Source: Rheinheimera baltica DSM 14885 (GTDB lineage: Bacteria > Pseudomonadota > Gammaproteobacteria > Enterobacterales > Alteromonadaceae). Taken from it: a stretch of DNA of 64,000 nt. The stretch is taken from the NCBI RefSeq assembly GCF_000425345.1, contig NZ_AUDG01000008.1:84948-148947 (forward strand). The letters run 5' to 3'. The position numbers and the translations under genes are program-made. Below are positions 28,237 through 36,610 of the stretch, in pieces. The notes beneath the pieces were generated by a model that was not told where the DNA came from, did not search any database, and was given only the letters and a program-made list of their open reading frames with translations. Position 1 is the stretch's first letter. Each line of letters opens with the position of its first letter.

Positions 28237-29028
28237 TTAGAAACTGTGGTCGTTAGTAGGAAAGGTTTGGCTTTTTACTTCACTGACATAAGCGGCAATT
28301 GCGCTTCTAATCTCACCAGTTTGTGCCAGATAGTTTTTAGAGAATTTTGGAATATAACCACTGCTGATACCGAGTAAGTCATGCATTACCAGTACCTGAC
28401 CATCGGTAACATTACCGGCACCAATACCGATAACTGGTATGCTTAAAGCATCAGTAATGCGTTTAGCTAATGCAGTAGGAATGCATTCCAGCACCAGCAA
28501 TTGGGCACCCGCATCTTGCAAAGCTTTTGCCTGCGCCAGCATAGCATCGGCGGCTGCTTCGGTTTTACCCTGCACTTTATAACCACCAAAAATATGCACC
28601 GACTGCGGTGTTAAGCCTAAATGGCCGCACACTGGCACGCCACGTTCAGTTAGCGCTTTTACGGTAGGGAGTAAAAAATCACCCCCTTCCAGTTTTACCA
28701 TATTAGCTCCGGCATGCATTAGCGGCACCACACTTTGTAATGTTTGCTCTAACGTGCCATAGCTCATAAACGGCATATCAGCTATTACGAATGCATCGGG
28801 TGCTCCGGCGCGCACAGCGCGGGTATGGTAAGCAATGTCACTAATGGTTACTGGTAGCGTATCGCTGCGCCCCTGCAGTACCATGCCAAGTGAGTCGCCA
28901 ATTAACAGCACGTCGACGCCTTGTTCGGCAAATAATTTAGCAAAGCTGGCATCATAGGCCGTCAGCATGGTGATCTTGTCACTTTGCTGTTTCATTTTCT
29001 GTAATACGGCAGTGGTAATTTTAGCCAT
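28237..29028 (-). CDS. panB: PanB, ketopantoate hydroxymethyltransferase
   Basis: Makes ketopantoate from 2-oxoisovalerate with methylenetetrahydrofolate, the first committed step of pantothenate synthesis. The 263 residues contain [33 protein letters not shown] with the metal-binding Asp, [36 protein letters not shown], and [20 protein letters not shown]. It starts 53 bases after folK and is followed closely by panC. Confidence 0.97.
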   Translation of the reverse strand: MAKITTAVLQKMKQQSDKITMLTAYDASFAKLFAEQGVDVLLIGDSLGMVLQGRSDTLPVTISDIAYHTRAVRAGAPDAFVIADMPFMSYGTLEQTLQSVVPLMHAGANMVKLEGGDFLLPTVKALTERGVPVCGHLGLTPQSVHIFGGYKVQGKTEAAADAMLAQAKALQDAGAQLLVLECIPTALAKRITDALSIPVIGIGAGNVTDGQVLVMHDLLGISSGYIPKFSKNYLAQTGEIRSAIAAYVSEVKSQTFPTNDHSF

Positions 29029-29081
29029 AATCTTCTCATCAGACCATTAATGCAGGTGGCGCAAGATCGCACAAAGTGCGA

Positions 29082-29582
29082 TCAGCTGCAACTGCTATGA
29101 AGTTTCTGCAGGCCATTTATCGGCACTTGCTTTAGTAAAGAGGATAATACAGTACCATCCGGCAGGCGAAGTTCTGGGGCAATTTCATGCAGAGGATATA
29201 GTACAAATTCACGTACTTTCATACCGTAATGCGGCACGGTGAGGCGTGCTGTTGAAATAGTCTCATTACCATACAACAGTATGTCCAAATCTAACGTGCG
29301 TGGACCCCAGCGCTCAGCTTTGCGCTTTCGCCCATGTTGCTGTTCTATCTGTTGCAACGCGTCTAATAACTGCTCAGGTGAGAGCGAAGTATCGATAGCG
29401 ACGACAGCGTTAACATAGTCTGGTTGGTCTTGCGGCCCCATAGGTTTCGACGCATAAAAACTTGATACCTGCTGCAATATACTTTGCGGTAGCCGTTGTA
29501 ATTCGTCTACCGCGTGTTGTAGTTGCAAACCAGGTTGGTCTAAGTTGGCACCTAAGCCGATGAAACACCGAATTAAAGCCAT
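29082..29582 (-). CDS. folK: FolK, dihydropterin pyrophosphokinase
   Basis: Transfers pyrophosphate from ATP to 6-hydroxymethyl-dihydropterin in folate synthesis. The 166 residues include FIGLGANLDQPGLQLQHAVDEL at the N-terminus, SSFYASKPMGPQDQPDYVNAV, and the signature RWGPRTLDLDILLYG with the two catalytic Asp residues, followed by LTVPHYGMKVREFVLYPL. The ATG overlaps the pcnB stop by one base (TAATG), so it depends on pcnB translation. The dksA-gluQ-pcnB-folK order is as in E. coli. Confidence 0.97.
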   Translation of the reverse strand: MALIRCFIGLGANLDQPGLQLQHAVDELQRLPQSILQQVSSFYASKPMGPQDQPDYVNAVVAIDTSLSPEQLLDALQQIEQQHGRKRKAERWGPRTLDLDILLYGNETISTARLTVPHYGMKVREFVLYPLHEIAPELRLPDGTVLSSLLKQVPINGLQKLHSSCS

Positions 29583-31069
29583 TATTCTGCTGTGCGTTTA
29601 CGTTTATAGTTGCGCCGACGACGTGGGCCCTTGTCAACGCCTTCCTTGCCTAACTGATTAATAAGCTGCAAACGGTCGGTGTCGTCAGCAAACTGAAAAC
29701 GCTCCCACCACAAGGCAAGTTCTGTCAGGTTACCGTCTTCTGCCTGCGCCCGTAATTGCAAAAAGTCAAAGGCACCGCGAAATTTTGGTTGCTCGAGTAA
29801 TTTAAATGCGCGACGACCGGCACGTTTTGTCAGGCGGCTTTGTAACGCCCAAATATCGCGCATAGCCAGGGTAAAACGCTTCGGAATGGCAATAGTACGC
29901 TGCACATCATCCAGCACCTCTGTCATGGCGATATTCATCGCGTCAAGTTCGCTAAGTCCATCCGTTACCAGTGTTTGACAGCGAAGCTCTACCGGATACC
30001 ACATTAACGCGGCGAAAATAAACGCCGGTGTTACGGGTTTTTCCACGGCTACGCGCGCATCGGTGTCTTGCAGTGCTTTGGTCGCTAATTGAAACGCTTT
30101 GCCTTCAGGTTCTTGTTTTAATAGCTTGTCTAACTGGGGTAACAGCTGCTTGAGTACGCGGGTGTCACGCATCAGCATAAAGTTATCAAAGGCTTTTCCA
30201 GCCAGCAGTAATTTAACCAGCTCATCAAATAACCGCGGTGGCGGAATATTTTTTAACATTACAGCCAGCTGTGGGATTGGTTCTGCAGCGGCTGGCGCTA
30301 TTTGCATATTCAGCTTGGTAGCAAATCGAATGGCACGTAAAATGCGTACCGGATCTTCGCGATAGCGCGTTTCCGGGTCGCCAATGAGCTCAATTTTACG
30401 CTCAGCGATAGCTTGCATACCGTTAGCAAAGTCGTACACCGAGAAGTCATTTACGGAGTAGTACAGCGCATTAATAGTAAAGTCACGCCGTTCGGCGTCT
30501 TCTTCAATTGAGCCGTACACATTGTCACGCAGTATTTGGCCATGGTCGCTTAAGCTGGATGTTTTTAACTTAGGTGCGGTTTCGGCGTCATCTTCAGTAC
30601 CACTGTGATGGCCACGGAACGTTGCTACTTCGATGATCTCTCTACCAAATACGACATGGGCTAAACGAAAACGGCGGCCGATTAGACGGCAGTTACGAAA
30701 CACCTGTTTTACCTGCTCCGGTTTAGCATTGGTAACCACATCGAAATCTTTTGGCTTAATACCGAGCAATAAATCGCGAATACAGCCACCAACCAGATAG
30801 GCATCAAAACCGGCATCCTTTAACCGGTACAGCACTTTAAGTGCATTAGGGCTGATATCCTTGCGCGAAATAGCATGTTGGTCGCGGCTTAAACGCTGAA
30901 CTTGGGGCAATAAACTGGCACCCGCAGCAATACGCGGGGCATGAGAAGGCTTAGCTATCGCTTTTTCTTTACGAGCTTCCGTGGCGTTGTTTGCCTTGGC
31001 CTTGCCACTGTCTGCCTTTGGCTTGCCACTAAGGGTGCGGCGGCAAAAATCTAACACGCGTGAAATAAT
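29582..31069 (-). CDS. pcnB: PcnB, poly(A) polymerase I, probably AUU-initiated
   Basis: PcnB adds 3' poly(A) tails that promote RNA decay. It has the nucleotidyltransferase head (YLVGGCIRDLLLGIKPKDFDVVTNA, catalytic Asp pair), RNCRLIGRRFRLAHVVFG, RRDFTINALYY, YREDPVRILRAIRFATK, and a basic C-terminus (GPRRRRNYKRKR). The open frame extends to an ATG at 31141, but homology to E. coli PcnB starts exactly at the ATT codon 31069-31067: read as Met, it gives MISRVLDFCRRTL against MFTRVANFCRKVL. An AGGAG ribosome site (31081-31077) lies seven bases upstream of that ATT. E. coli pcnB is a known case of AUU initiation. The next in-frame GTG (31057) is too far from the ribosome site. This start gives 495 residues. 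Confidence 0.92.
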   Translation of the reverse strand: MISRVLDFCRRTLSGKPKADSGKAKANNATEARKEKAIAKPSHAPRIAAGASLLPQVQRLSRDQHAISRKDISPNALKVLYRLKDAGFDAYLVGGCIRDLLLGIKPKDFDVVTNAKPEQVKQVFRNCRLIGRRFRLAHVVFGREIIEVATFRGHHSGTEDDAETAPKLKTSSLSDHGQILRDNVYGSIEEDAERRDFTINALYYSVNDFSVYDFANGMQAIAERKIELIGDPETRYREDPVRILRAIRFATKLNMQIAPAAAEPIPQLAVMLKNIPPPRLFDELVKLLLAGKAFDNFMLMRDTRVLKQLLPQLDKLLKQEPEGKAFQLATKALQDTDARVAVEKPVTPAFIFAALMWYPVELRCQTLVTDGLSELDAMNIAMTEVLDDVQRTIAIPKRFTLAMRDIWALQSRLTKRAGRRAFKLLEQPKFRGAFDFLQLRAQAEDGNLTELALWWERFQFADDTDRLQLINQLGKEGVDKGPRRRRNYKRKRTAE

Positions 31070-31081
31070 GATTATTCTCCT
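31067..31081 (-). promoter_or_regulatory. Ribosome binding site and AUU start of pcnB
   Basis: AGGAG at 31081-31077 is followed after seven bases by ATT (31069-31067), with no ATG, GTG or TTG at suitable spacing. The rare AUU start is expected to make translation weak and sensitive to IF3. Confidence 0.75.
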
Positions 31082-31165
31082 GAGCAGTGCAACCTTTTGC
31101 TGCACGTTAAAAAAACGGCTAATAATACCGCAGCTACGCAAAAAAAAGAACGAAACAGGCGCTGC

Positions 31166-32059
31166 TTAACGATATTCTATGGCGTTTATTTCCATTTTTG
31201 CCGGTACCTTGGCCAATTGCCAGTTATTACATGCCCAGTTTAACTGTTCAGCCACTGGTGCTTGTTGCAATTCCCGGGGCGGTAAATGACCAAGAAAATC
31301 AAGTACTGCAGTTAAAACCTGAGGTTGTGACCATTGGCTTACTGCCGGGGCATGATTTTGTTTGCTAAGTTTAAGTCCTGGTTGCAATACCGCTAACGGC
31401 AGGTGACCGTAGCGTGGGGCTTTGGCGCCGAGCAATTGGCATAGGGCTTGTTGGCGTGGTGTCATCTGGATTAAATCTGCACCGCGTATAACTTCGGTAA
31501 TGCCTTGATCAATATCATCAATAACAACCACAAGTTGATAAGCAAACAGGCCATCACGGCGTTTAATGATGTAATCTTCTGCCGCCAGTTCTGCCGGGAT
31601 TTGTTGCTGGCCAAATAACAAATCAGCATAACAACTTGGTACATTGCTACTACGTAAGCGCCAGGCAAGTGGCTCGTGACATAAGTTTAGTGCAGCACAA
31701 TGGTTAGTATAAAAGCCACCCATGGCACTAATGTGTTTGCGGGTACATTGACAACCATATAGCAATTGCTGTTGTTGTAGTTGGGCAAAAACATGCTGAT
31801 AACGGTCTAACCGCTGGCTTTGATAAAGTACAACGCCATCCCAGTGCAAACCATATTGTTCTAAGGTACGCAGGATATCGCTGTCCATACCTGACACCAT
31901 GCGAGGAGTGTCAATGTCTTCCATCCGCACTAGCCATTGCCCAAACTGACTTTTTGCTTGCAGATAGCTACCAACAGCAGCAATTAGAGAACCAAAATGA
32001 AGCGGGCCGGAAGGCGATGGCGCAAACCGGCCTATATAAGCAGAGGAAGCAATGGGCAT
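31166..32059 (-). CDS. gluQ: Glutamyl-Q tRNA(Asp) synthetase
   Basis: A truncated glutamyl-tRNA synthetase paralogue that attaches glutamate to queuosine at position 34 of tRNA(Asp). The 297 residues carry only the catalytic domain: YIGRFAPSPSGPLHFGSLIAAV (the HIGH-type motif), VRMEDIDTPR, a Cys cluster (CQC and downstream C and H residues) for zinc, and LKLSKQNHAPAV in place of KMSKS. No anticodon-binding domain is present, as expected. It starts one base after the dksA stop, the conserved dksA-gluQ coupling of gammaproteobacteria. Confidence 0.96.
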   Translation of the reverse strand: MPIASSAYIGRFAPSPSGPLHFGSLIAAVGSYLQAKSQFGQWLVRMEDIDTPRMVSGMDSDILRTLEQYGLHWDGVVLYQSQRLDRYQHVFAQLQQQQLLYGCQCTRKHISAMGGFYTNHCAALNLCHEPLAWRLRSSNVPSCYADLLFGQQQIPAELAAEDYIIKRRDGLFAYQLVVVIDDIDQGITEVIRGADLIQMTPRQQALCQLLGAKAPRYGHLPLAVLQPGLKLSKQNHAPAVSQWSQPQVLTAVLDFLGHLPPRELQQAPVAEQLNWACNNWQLAKVPAKMEINAIEYR

Positions 32060-32060
32060 C

Positions 32061-32510
32061 TTAGCCGCCCATTTGCTTTTCCTTGATTTCTGCTAAGGTT
32101 TTGCAATCGATACACATATCAGCCGTAGGACGGGCTTCTAAGCGACGTATACCAATTTCAATACCGCAGGTATCACAAAAACCAAAGTCTTCATCTTCAA
32201 TTTTTTGCAGGGTTTTCTCAATTTTTTTCAGTAGCTTACGTTCACGGTCACGTGCTCTAAGCTCTAAACTAAACTCTTCTTCCTGCGCAGCACGGTCCAC
32301 AGGGTCCGGAAAGTTTGCTGCTTCGTCGGCCATATGATTCTTAGTACGGTCAACTTCTTCGCGCAACTGCTGACGCCAGGCGTCAAGTATGCGACGGAAA
32401 TGTTCCAGTTGCTTCGGGTTCATATACTCTTCCCCGACAGCTTCCTGATATGGCGCTACGCCTGCAAGAGCTAGTAAGCCCAGCGTTTTGGTAGTATTGC
32501 CCTCTGGCAT
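32061..32510 (-). CDS. dksA: DksA, RNA polymerase-binding transcription factor
   Basis: DksA inserts its coiled coil into the secondary channel of RNA polymerase and works with ppGpp in the stringent response. The 149 residues include the long coiled coil with the tip Asp residues ([19 protein letters not shown]), [19 protein letters not shown], and the zinc finger CDTC ... CIDC. The open frame reaches 32537, but ATG 32510 gives [23 protein letters not shown], matching E. coli, and has GGAGATGATC just before it. It is the first gene of the run leading to panC, although internal promoters are likely. Confidence 0.97.
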   Translation of the reverse strand: MPEGNTTKTLGLLALAGVAPYQEAVGEEYMNPKQLEHFRRILDAWRQQLREEVDRTKNHMADEAANFPDPVDRAAQEEEFSLELRARDRERKLLKKIEKTLQKIEDEDFGFCDTCGIEIGIRRLEARPTADMCIDCKTLAEIKEKQMGG

Positions 32511-32766
32511 GATCATCTCCTGTATAATGCCAAGCAAAAAATATGGCGGCTATAGATAGCAGAATATTGCTAGCATCGCAATCAGATTTAAAAGACGCGG
32601 AAGTATACAGACTGCCAGCATGGCCGTCATCTTTTTTCAGCGGTTATCCATTCGAAGGGGATTTTGCCCATTGTAACAGCCGAATAGCGTCGTGGTGTTT
32701 TGCGGTTAGAGCCTTGTGATACACTCTGACAAATAACTAAGATGCGTTACGCGTAAAGGGGGACAA

Positions 32767-34059
32767 ATGACTGACGTAGTGCAAATTACGCTGCAACAAC
32801 ATTCTGCGGACACTAAATGGGGCAAGGCATTATTTTCGCCAATAGCAGATGGATTTCAGCTGCATTTTAATATCCATGACGCCACGCGCAGTGTGCAAAA
32901 AGCGGCACGTAGTCTAGAGAGTCTTGGCTTGCTGCAGGTGCAGCTTGCTGGTGACGGTTGGACAATAGCATTGCAGTGGGCGTTTTATCAGGGGTTTTGC
33001 ACGGCGAAAAAACACAATGGTGTGCTGTTTTGTGGTGACGCTGACACTCAGCGGCAGTTGCAACACATGGTGCAATGTTTTAGTTGGGCAAAGCAGCTAA
33101 CGAACCAGACCCCAGACGAGTTGTATCCAGAGCAACTGGCAATATTAGCGGCGCGTTTTATTGAGCAAGTGGCTGCCAAAGGCACAGTGCAAAGCCAGAT
33201 TTTATTGGATGAGCAGTTACTTGCCGCTGGCTGGCATGGTTTACATGCGGTTGGACGCGGCAGCGCACGCAAACCTGCAATGCTAATTTTGGATTACAAC
33301 CCAACGGCAAACGCTGATACGCCTGTAAGTGCGGCGTTGGTAGGTAAAGGTATAACCTTTGATAGTGGCGGTTACTCTATCAAAGCGACCGAAAGCATGC
33401 TCACAATGAAATGCGATATGGGTGGAGCTGCAACGGTGACGGCTGCTTTGGCATTAGCCATTTTGCAAGGCCTTAATAAACGGGTTCAATTAATATTATG
33501 CTGTGCGGAAAATCTCATTAGCAGCACAGCGTACAAGCTTGGCGATATCATCACCTATAAAAACGGCACTACGGTTGAAGTTGTTAATACTGATGCAGAA
33601 GGGCGTTTGGTATTGGCCGATGGCCTGATGTGTGCAGCAGAAAGTGGCGCAAACCTTATCATCGATGCTGCAACCTTAACAGGAGCGGCAGTTACTGCAG
33701 TTGGCGCTGAGTTTAATGCCTTGTTTGCTCTGGATAAACAATTAGCGCTAAAAGCCTTAGCGTATGCCGAGCAATCTGACGAACCTACCTGGCAGCTGCC
33801 TCTAGAGCATTGGCATAAGCAACAATGCCCTTCGGCCTATGCCGATACGGCCAATAGTCGACCCGTAAAAGGTGGCGGCGCAGGTGGCGCAAGTAATGCT
33901 GCAGGTTTTCTCAGTCGCTTTGTGCCGCATGACGGGAAGGGCTGGTTGCACTTTGATTTAGCTGCCGCATTTAATAATAGTAATAATGGTTATTGGGCGG
34001 CAGGCGCCACAGGCCAAGGCATAAGAACAATAAGCACAACACTATTGGCGGAAGTGTAA
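32767..34059 (+). CDS. pepB: PepB, M17 leucyl aminopeptidase family
   Basis: A cytosolic dinuclear metallo-aminopeptidase (peptidase B) that trims N-terminal residues from peptides. The 430 residues match PepB length (427 in E. coli). The C-terminal catalytic domain shows LVGKGITFDSGGYSIK (metal and catalytic Lys), MKCDMGGAATVTAAL, the M17 signature NTDAEGRLVLADGL, and LIIDAATLTGA. The N-terminal domain is short, as in PepB rather than PepA. Its ribosome site is AAAGGGGGAC. It is divergent from dksA across about 255 bases. Confidence 0.93.
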   Translation: MTDVVQITLQQHSADTKWGKALFSPIADGFQLHFNIHDATRSVQKAARSLESLGLLQVQLAGDGWTIALQWAFYQGFCTAKKHNGVLFCGDADTQRQLQHMVQCFSWAKQLTNQTPDELYPEQLAILAARFIEQVAAKGTVQSQILLDEQLLAAGWHGLHAVGRGSARKPAMLILDYNPTANADTPVSAALVGKGITFDSGGYSIKATESMLTMKCDMGGAATVTAALALAILQGLNKRVQLILCCAENLISSTAYKLGDIITYKNGTTVEVVNTDAEGRLVLADGLMCAAESGANLIIDAATLTGAAVTAVGAEFNALFALDKQLALKALAYAEQSDEPTWQLPLEHWHKQQCPSAYADTANSRPVKGGGAGGASNAAGFLSRFVPHDGKGWLHFDLAAAFNNSNNGYWAAGATGQGIRTISTTLLAEV

Positions 34060-34090
34060 TATCACCTCCCTTTTAGCTTAGCAAGCTTGG

Positions 34091-34118
34091 TTGAGCATAC
34101 TGAGTTGAGCATACTTAG
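34091..34118. repeat. Two-copy 14-bp tandem repeat upstream of hrpB
   Basis: TTGAGCATACTGAG (34091-34104) is followed at once by TTGAGCATACTTAG (34105-34118), one mismatch apart, then TTGCTCAG, which can pair with TGAGCA in the second copy. It lies in the 106-base gap between pepB and hrpB. Confidence 0.7.
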
Positions 34119-34165
34119 TTGCTCAGAATAGGCGCGCTAATTTTAGTATTGAGTCGGAGTAAATA

Positions 34166-36610
34166 GTGCTGCCTGTTGCTGATATTTTACCGCAACTGCT
34201 GTTATTGCTGCAGCAACACAATAAGGTGCTTTTGTCAGCCCCTCCGGGGGCTGGCAAGTCTACCTATCTGCCATTATACCTGCTTCAACATAAACAGTTT
34301 GCTGGTAAAACGATACTGATGTTGGAGCCTCGTCGTTTAGCGGCAAAAAATATCGCTGCCTATATTGCATCGCAACTTGGTGAAGCCGTTGGTAGTACGG
34401 TGGGATATCAAATTCGGCAAGAAAAAAAATGCTGTAGCAGTACGCGGCTGTTAGTCGTTACTGAAGGCGTACTTACCCGCAAACTGCAACAAGACCCTGA
34501 ACTGGCCGATGTCGATCTGGTGCTGTTTGATGAGTTTCATGAGCGGTCAGTGCATGCTGATTTAGCCTTAGCGTTGTGCTTGGAAGTACAGCAGCTTAGG
34601 CCACAACTGCAGTTGCTTATTATGTCTGCTACGCTGGATACGGCGAACTTAGCCGAGCTTATACAGGCGCCGGTTTTGCAAAGTGAAGGCCGTAGTTACC
34701 CGGTAAGTGTCGATTATGTGTTACCTGACAATCAGCCGTTAGCCCAACAAATTTGCCGTATTGTGCAGCAGGCATTAGTAATGCATTCCGGAAATATTCT
34801 GGTGTTTTTACCAGGGCAAAGCGAAATAAATCAATGCGCACAACGTCTTGAACAACACGGGTTGCCAGACAATACACAGCTTCACCGTTTGTTGGGTAGT
34901 TTGACCTTGGCACAGCAACAAGCGGCTATTGCTGCCCCGCCAAGTGGGAAGCGCAAAGTGGTATTGTCGACAAACCTGGCTGAAACCAGTCTAACCATTG
35001 ATGGCATTACCGTGGTGATTGATAGTGGAGTATGTCGTCAAAGCCAATTTAATCCACGTCAGGGGCTTAGTGTGTTGGATACTGTGGCTATTAGTCAGGC
35101 AGCCGCTGTGCAAAGAGCAGGCCGGGCAGGCCGGTTGTCAGAGGGGCACTGCTACAGATTAGATACGGCGGAAAAATGGCAACGTCGCGCCCGGTTTGAA
35201 TCCGCAGAAATTGAGCGCAGTGACTTAACCGCGTTGCGTTTAGATGTGGCAGCCTGGGGCTGTCAGATCAATGATTTACTCTGGATAACGCTACCGCCAC
35301 AAGCTCATATAAAAGTAGCGGAAGGCTTGTTACAGCAGCTGGGCTTTATCGATGACAGAGGTATTATTACCCCAGAAGGGCGGCGAGCGCATAAATTAGG
35401 TACTGAACCCAGGCTAGCTGCTATGTTATTGCATGCGAATGTACTGGAGCAGCAAGGTAACCTGGGGGCAAAAGCGCTAGCCTGTGTATTGGCAGCCTTG
35501 TTGGAAGATAGCCGGGTGCTGCAAGATGATATCTATAGTTTGCTGGGGCGAGTCAAACAAGCCTTGCCGCAACAATGGCAGCAAGCGCAGAGTTTTGCTC
35601 GCCTAATCGGTTGTCAGTTACATTCAACAATGCCGATAGAATTGGCACCTTTGCTGTTGCTACGTGCCTATCCAGATAGGCTGGCCAAGCGCCGTGGCAA
35701 GGGGTATCAGCTATCAAATGGTATTGGCGCTGTGTTACAAGACAATCATAGCTTAACGGGGCAACCGTGGCTTGTGGCATTACATGTGCAACAATTTGGT
35801 CGGGAAAACCGCATTTACCATGGGGTAAGTATTGCCCCAGAGACAATATTGGCTGACTGGCACGGTCAATTGCAGTGGGAAACGCATACATTTTGGGATG
35901 AAAAAGCCGGCAGCTTTTTTACCGAACAGCAGCGTAATTTTGGTCAGTGTTTACTCAGCGCTAAACCTGCAGCATTACAGTTAACAGCAGAACAAAAGCA
36001 GCATGCCTGGCAGGAATATGTCCTTGCCAAAGGTATTGCTTGTTTGCCATGGAACGAAACATCGCTGCAACTGAAAGCACGTGTTAGGTTACTGCAGCAG
36101 ATGCAGCCAGATGCGGGCTGGCCTGATTTTTCAGATACTGCCTTGCTGGATGAACTGCCTAATTGGCTAGGCCCTTATCTGACAACAATCAGTAAAAGTG
36201 CAGCGTTGGCACAATTGCCATTGTATGACGCCTTGTTACAGCGTTTAACCTATCCGCAGCAGCAACAATTAAGCCAATTGTTGCCAACGCAATGGCAGGC
36301 GCCAACGGGCTCTAAGGTGAGTATTAATTATCTGGCCGAGGGCGGACCACGACTTTCAGTGCGGGTTCAGGAGATGTATGGCCAGATGCAATCGCCAACC
36401 GTGTTGCAAGGTGCAGTTAATATTACAGTGGAGTTATTATCACCTTCACGACAGCCGTTGCAGGTTACGCAAAATTTAGCCAGTTTCTGGCAAAATGCGT
36501 GGCAGGAAGTGAGAAAAGAGATGCGAGGGCGCTATCCAAAACATTTTTGGCCGGAAGATCCTGCACAGGCAATGCCAACAACAAAAACTAAAAAAGCGAT
36601 GCTTCGATGA
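34166..36610 (+). CDS. hrpB: HrpB, DEAH-box ATP-dependent helicase
   Basis: An 814-residue DEAH-type RNA helicase. It shows Walker A APPGAGKSTYLPLYLLQ at about 26-42, motif II DEFH in VLFDEFHERSVHADLALAL, motif III SATLD, NLAETSLTIDGI, and motif VI QRAGRAGRLSEGHCYRL. The C-terminal HrpB domain follows to about residue 810. Translation starts at GTG 34166 with CGGAG upstream. E. coli HrpB has no firmly defined role. The mrcB gene overlaps its end by four bases (ATGA), the same hrpB-mrcB neighbourhood as in E. coli. Confidence 0.95.
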   Translation: MLPVADILPQLLLLLQQHNKVLLSAPPGAGKSTYLPLYLLQHKQFAGKTILMLEPRRLAAKNIAAYIASQLGEAVGSTVGYQIRQEKKCCSSTRLLVVTEGVLTRKLQQDPELADVDLVLFDEFHERSVHADLALALCLEVQQLRPQLQLLIMSATLDTANLAELIQAPVLQSEGRSYPVSVDYVLPDNQPLAQQICRIVQQALVMHSGNILVFLPGQSEINQCAQRLEQHGLPDNTQLHRLLGSLTLAQQQAAIAAPPSGKRKVVLSTNLAETSLTIDGITVVIDSGVCRQSQFNPRQGLSVLDTVAISQAAAVQRAGRAGRLSEGHCYRLDTAEKWQRRARFESAEIERSDLTALRLDVAAWGCQINDLLWITLPPQAHIKVAEGLLQQLGFIDDRGIITPEGRRAHKLGTEPRLAAMLLHANVLEQQGNLGAKALACVLAALLEDSRVLQDDIYSLLGRVKQALPQQWQQAQSFARLIGCQLHSTMPIELAPLLLLRAYPDRLAKRRGKGYQLSNGIGAVLQDNHSLTGQPWLVALHVQQFGRENRIYHGVSIAPETILADWHGQLQWETHTFWDEKAGSFFTEQQRNFGQCLLSAKPAALQLTAEQKQHAWQEYVLAKGIACLPWNETSLQLKARVRLLQQMQPDAGWPDFSDTALLDELPNWLGPYLTTISKSAALAQLPLYDALLQRLTYPQQQQLSQLLPTQWQAPTGSKVSINYLAEGGPRLSVRVQEMYGQMQSPTVLQGAVNITVELLSPSRQPLQVTQNLASFWQNAWQEVRKEMRGRYPKHFWPEDPAQAMPTTKTKKAMLR

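Noticed and set aside
31070..31141. ATG-initiated longer pcnB
   Set aside because: The added 24 residues have no match to PcnB and no ribosome site; homology begins at the ATT codon.
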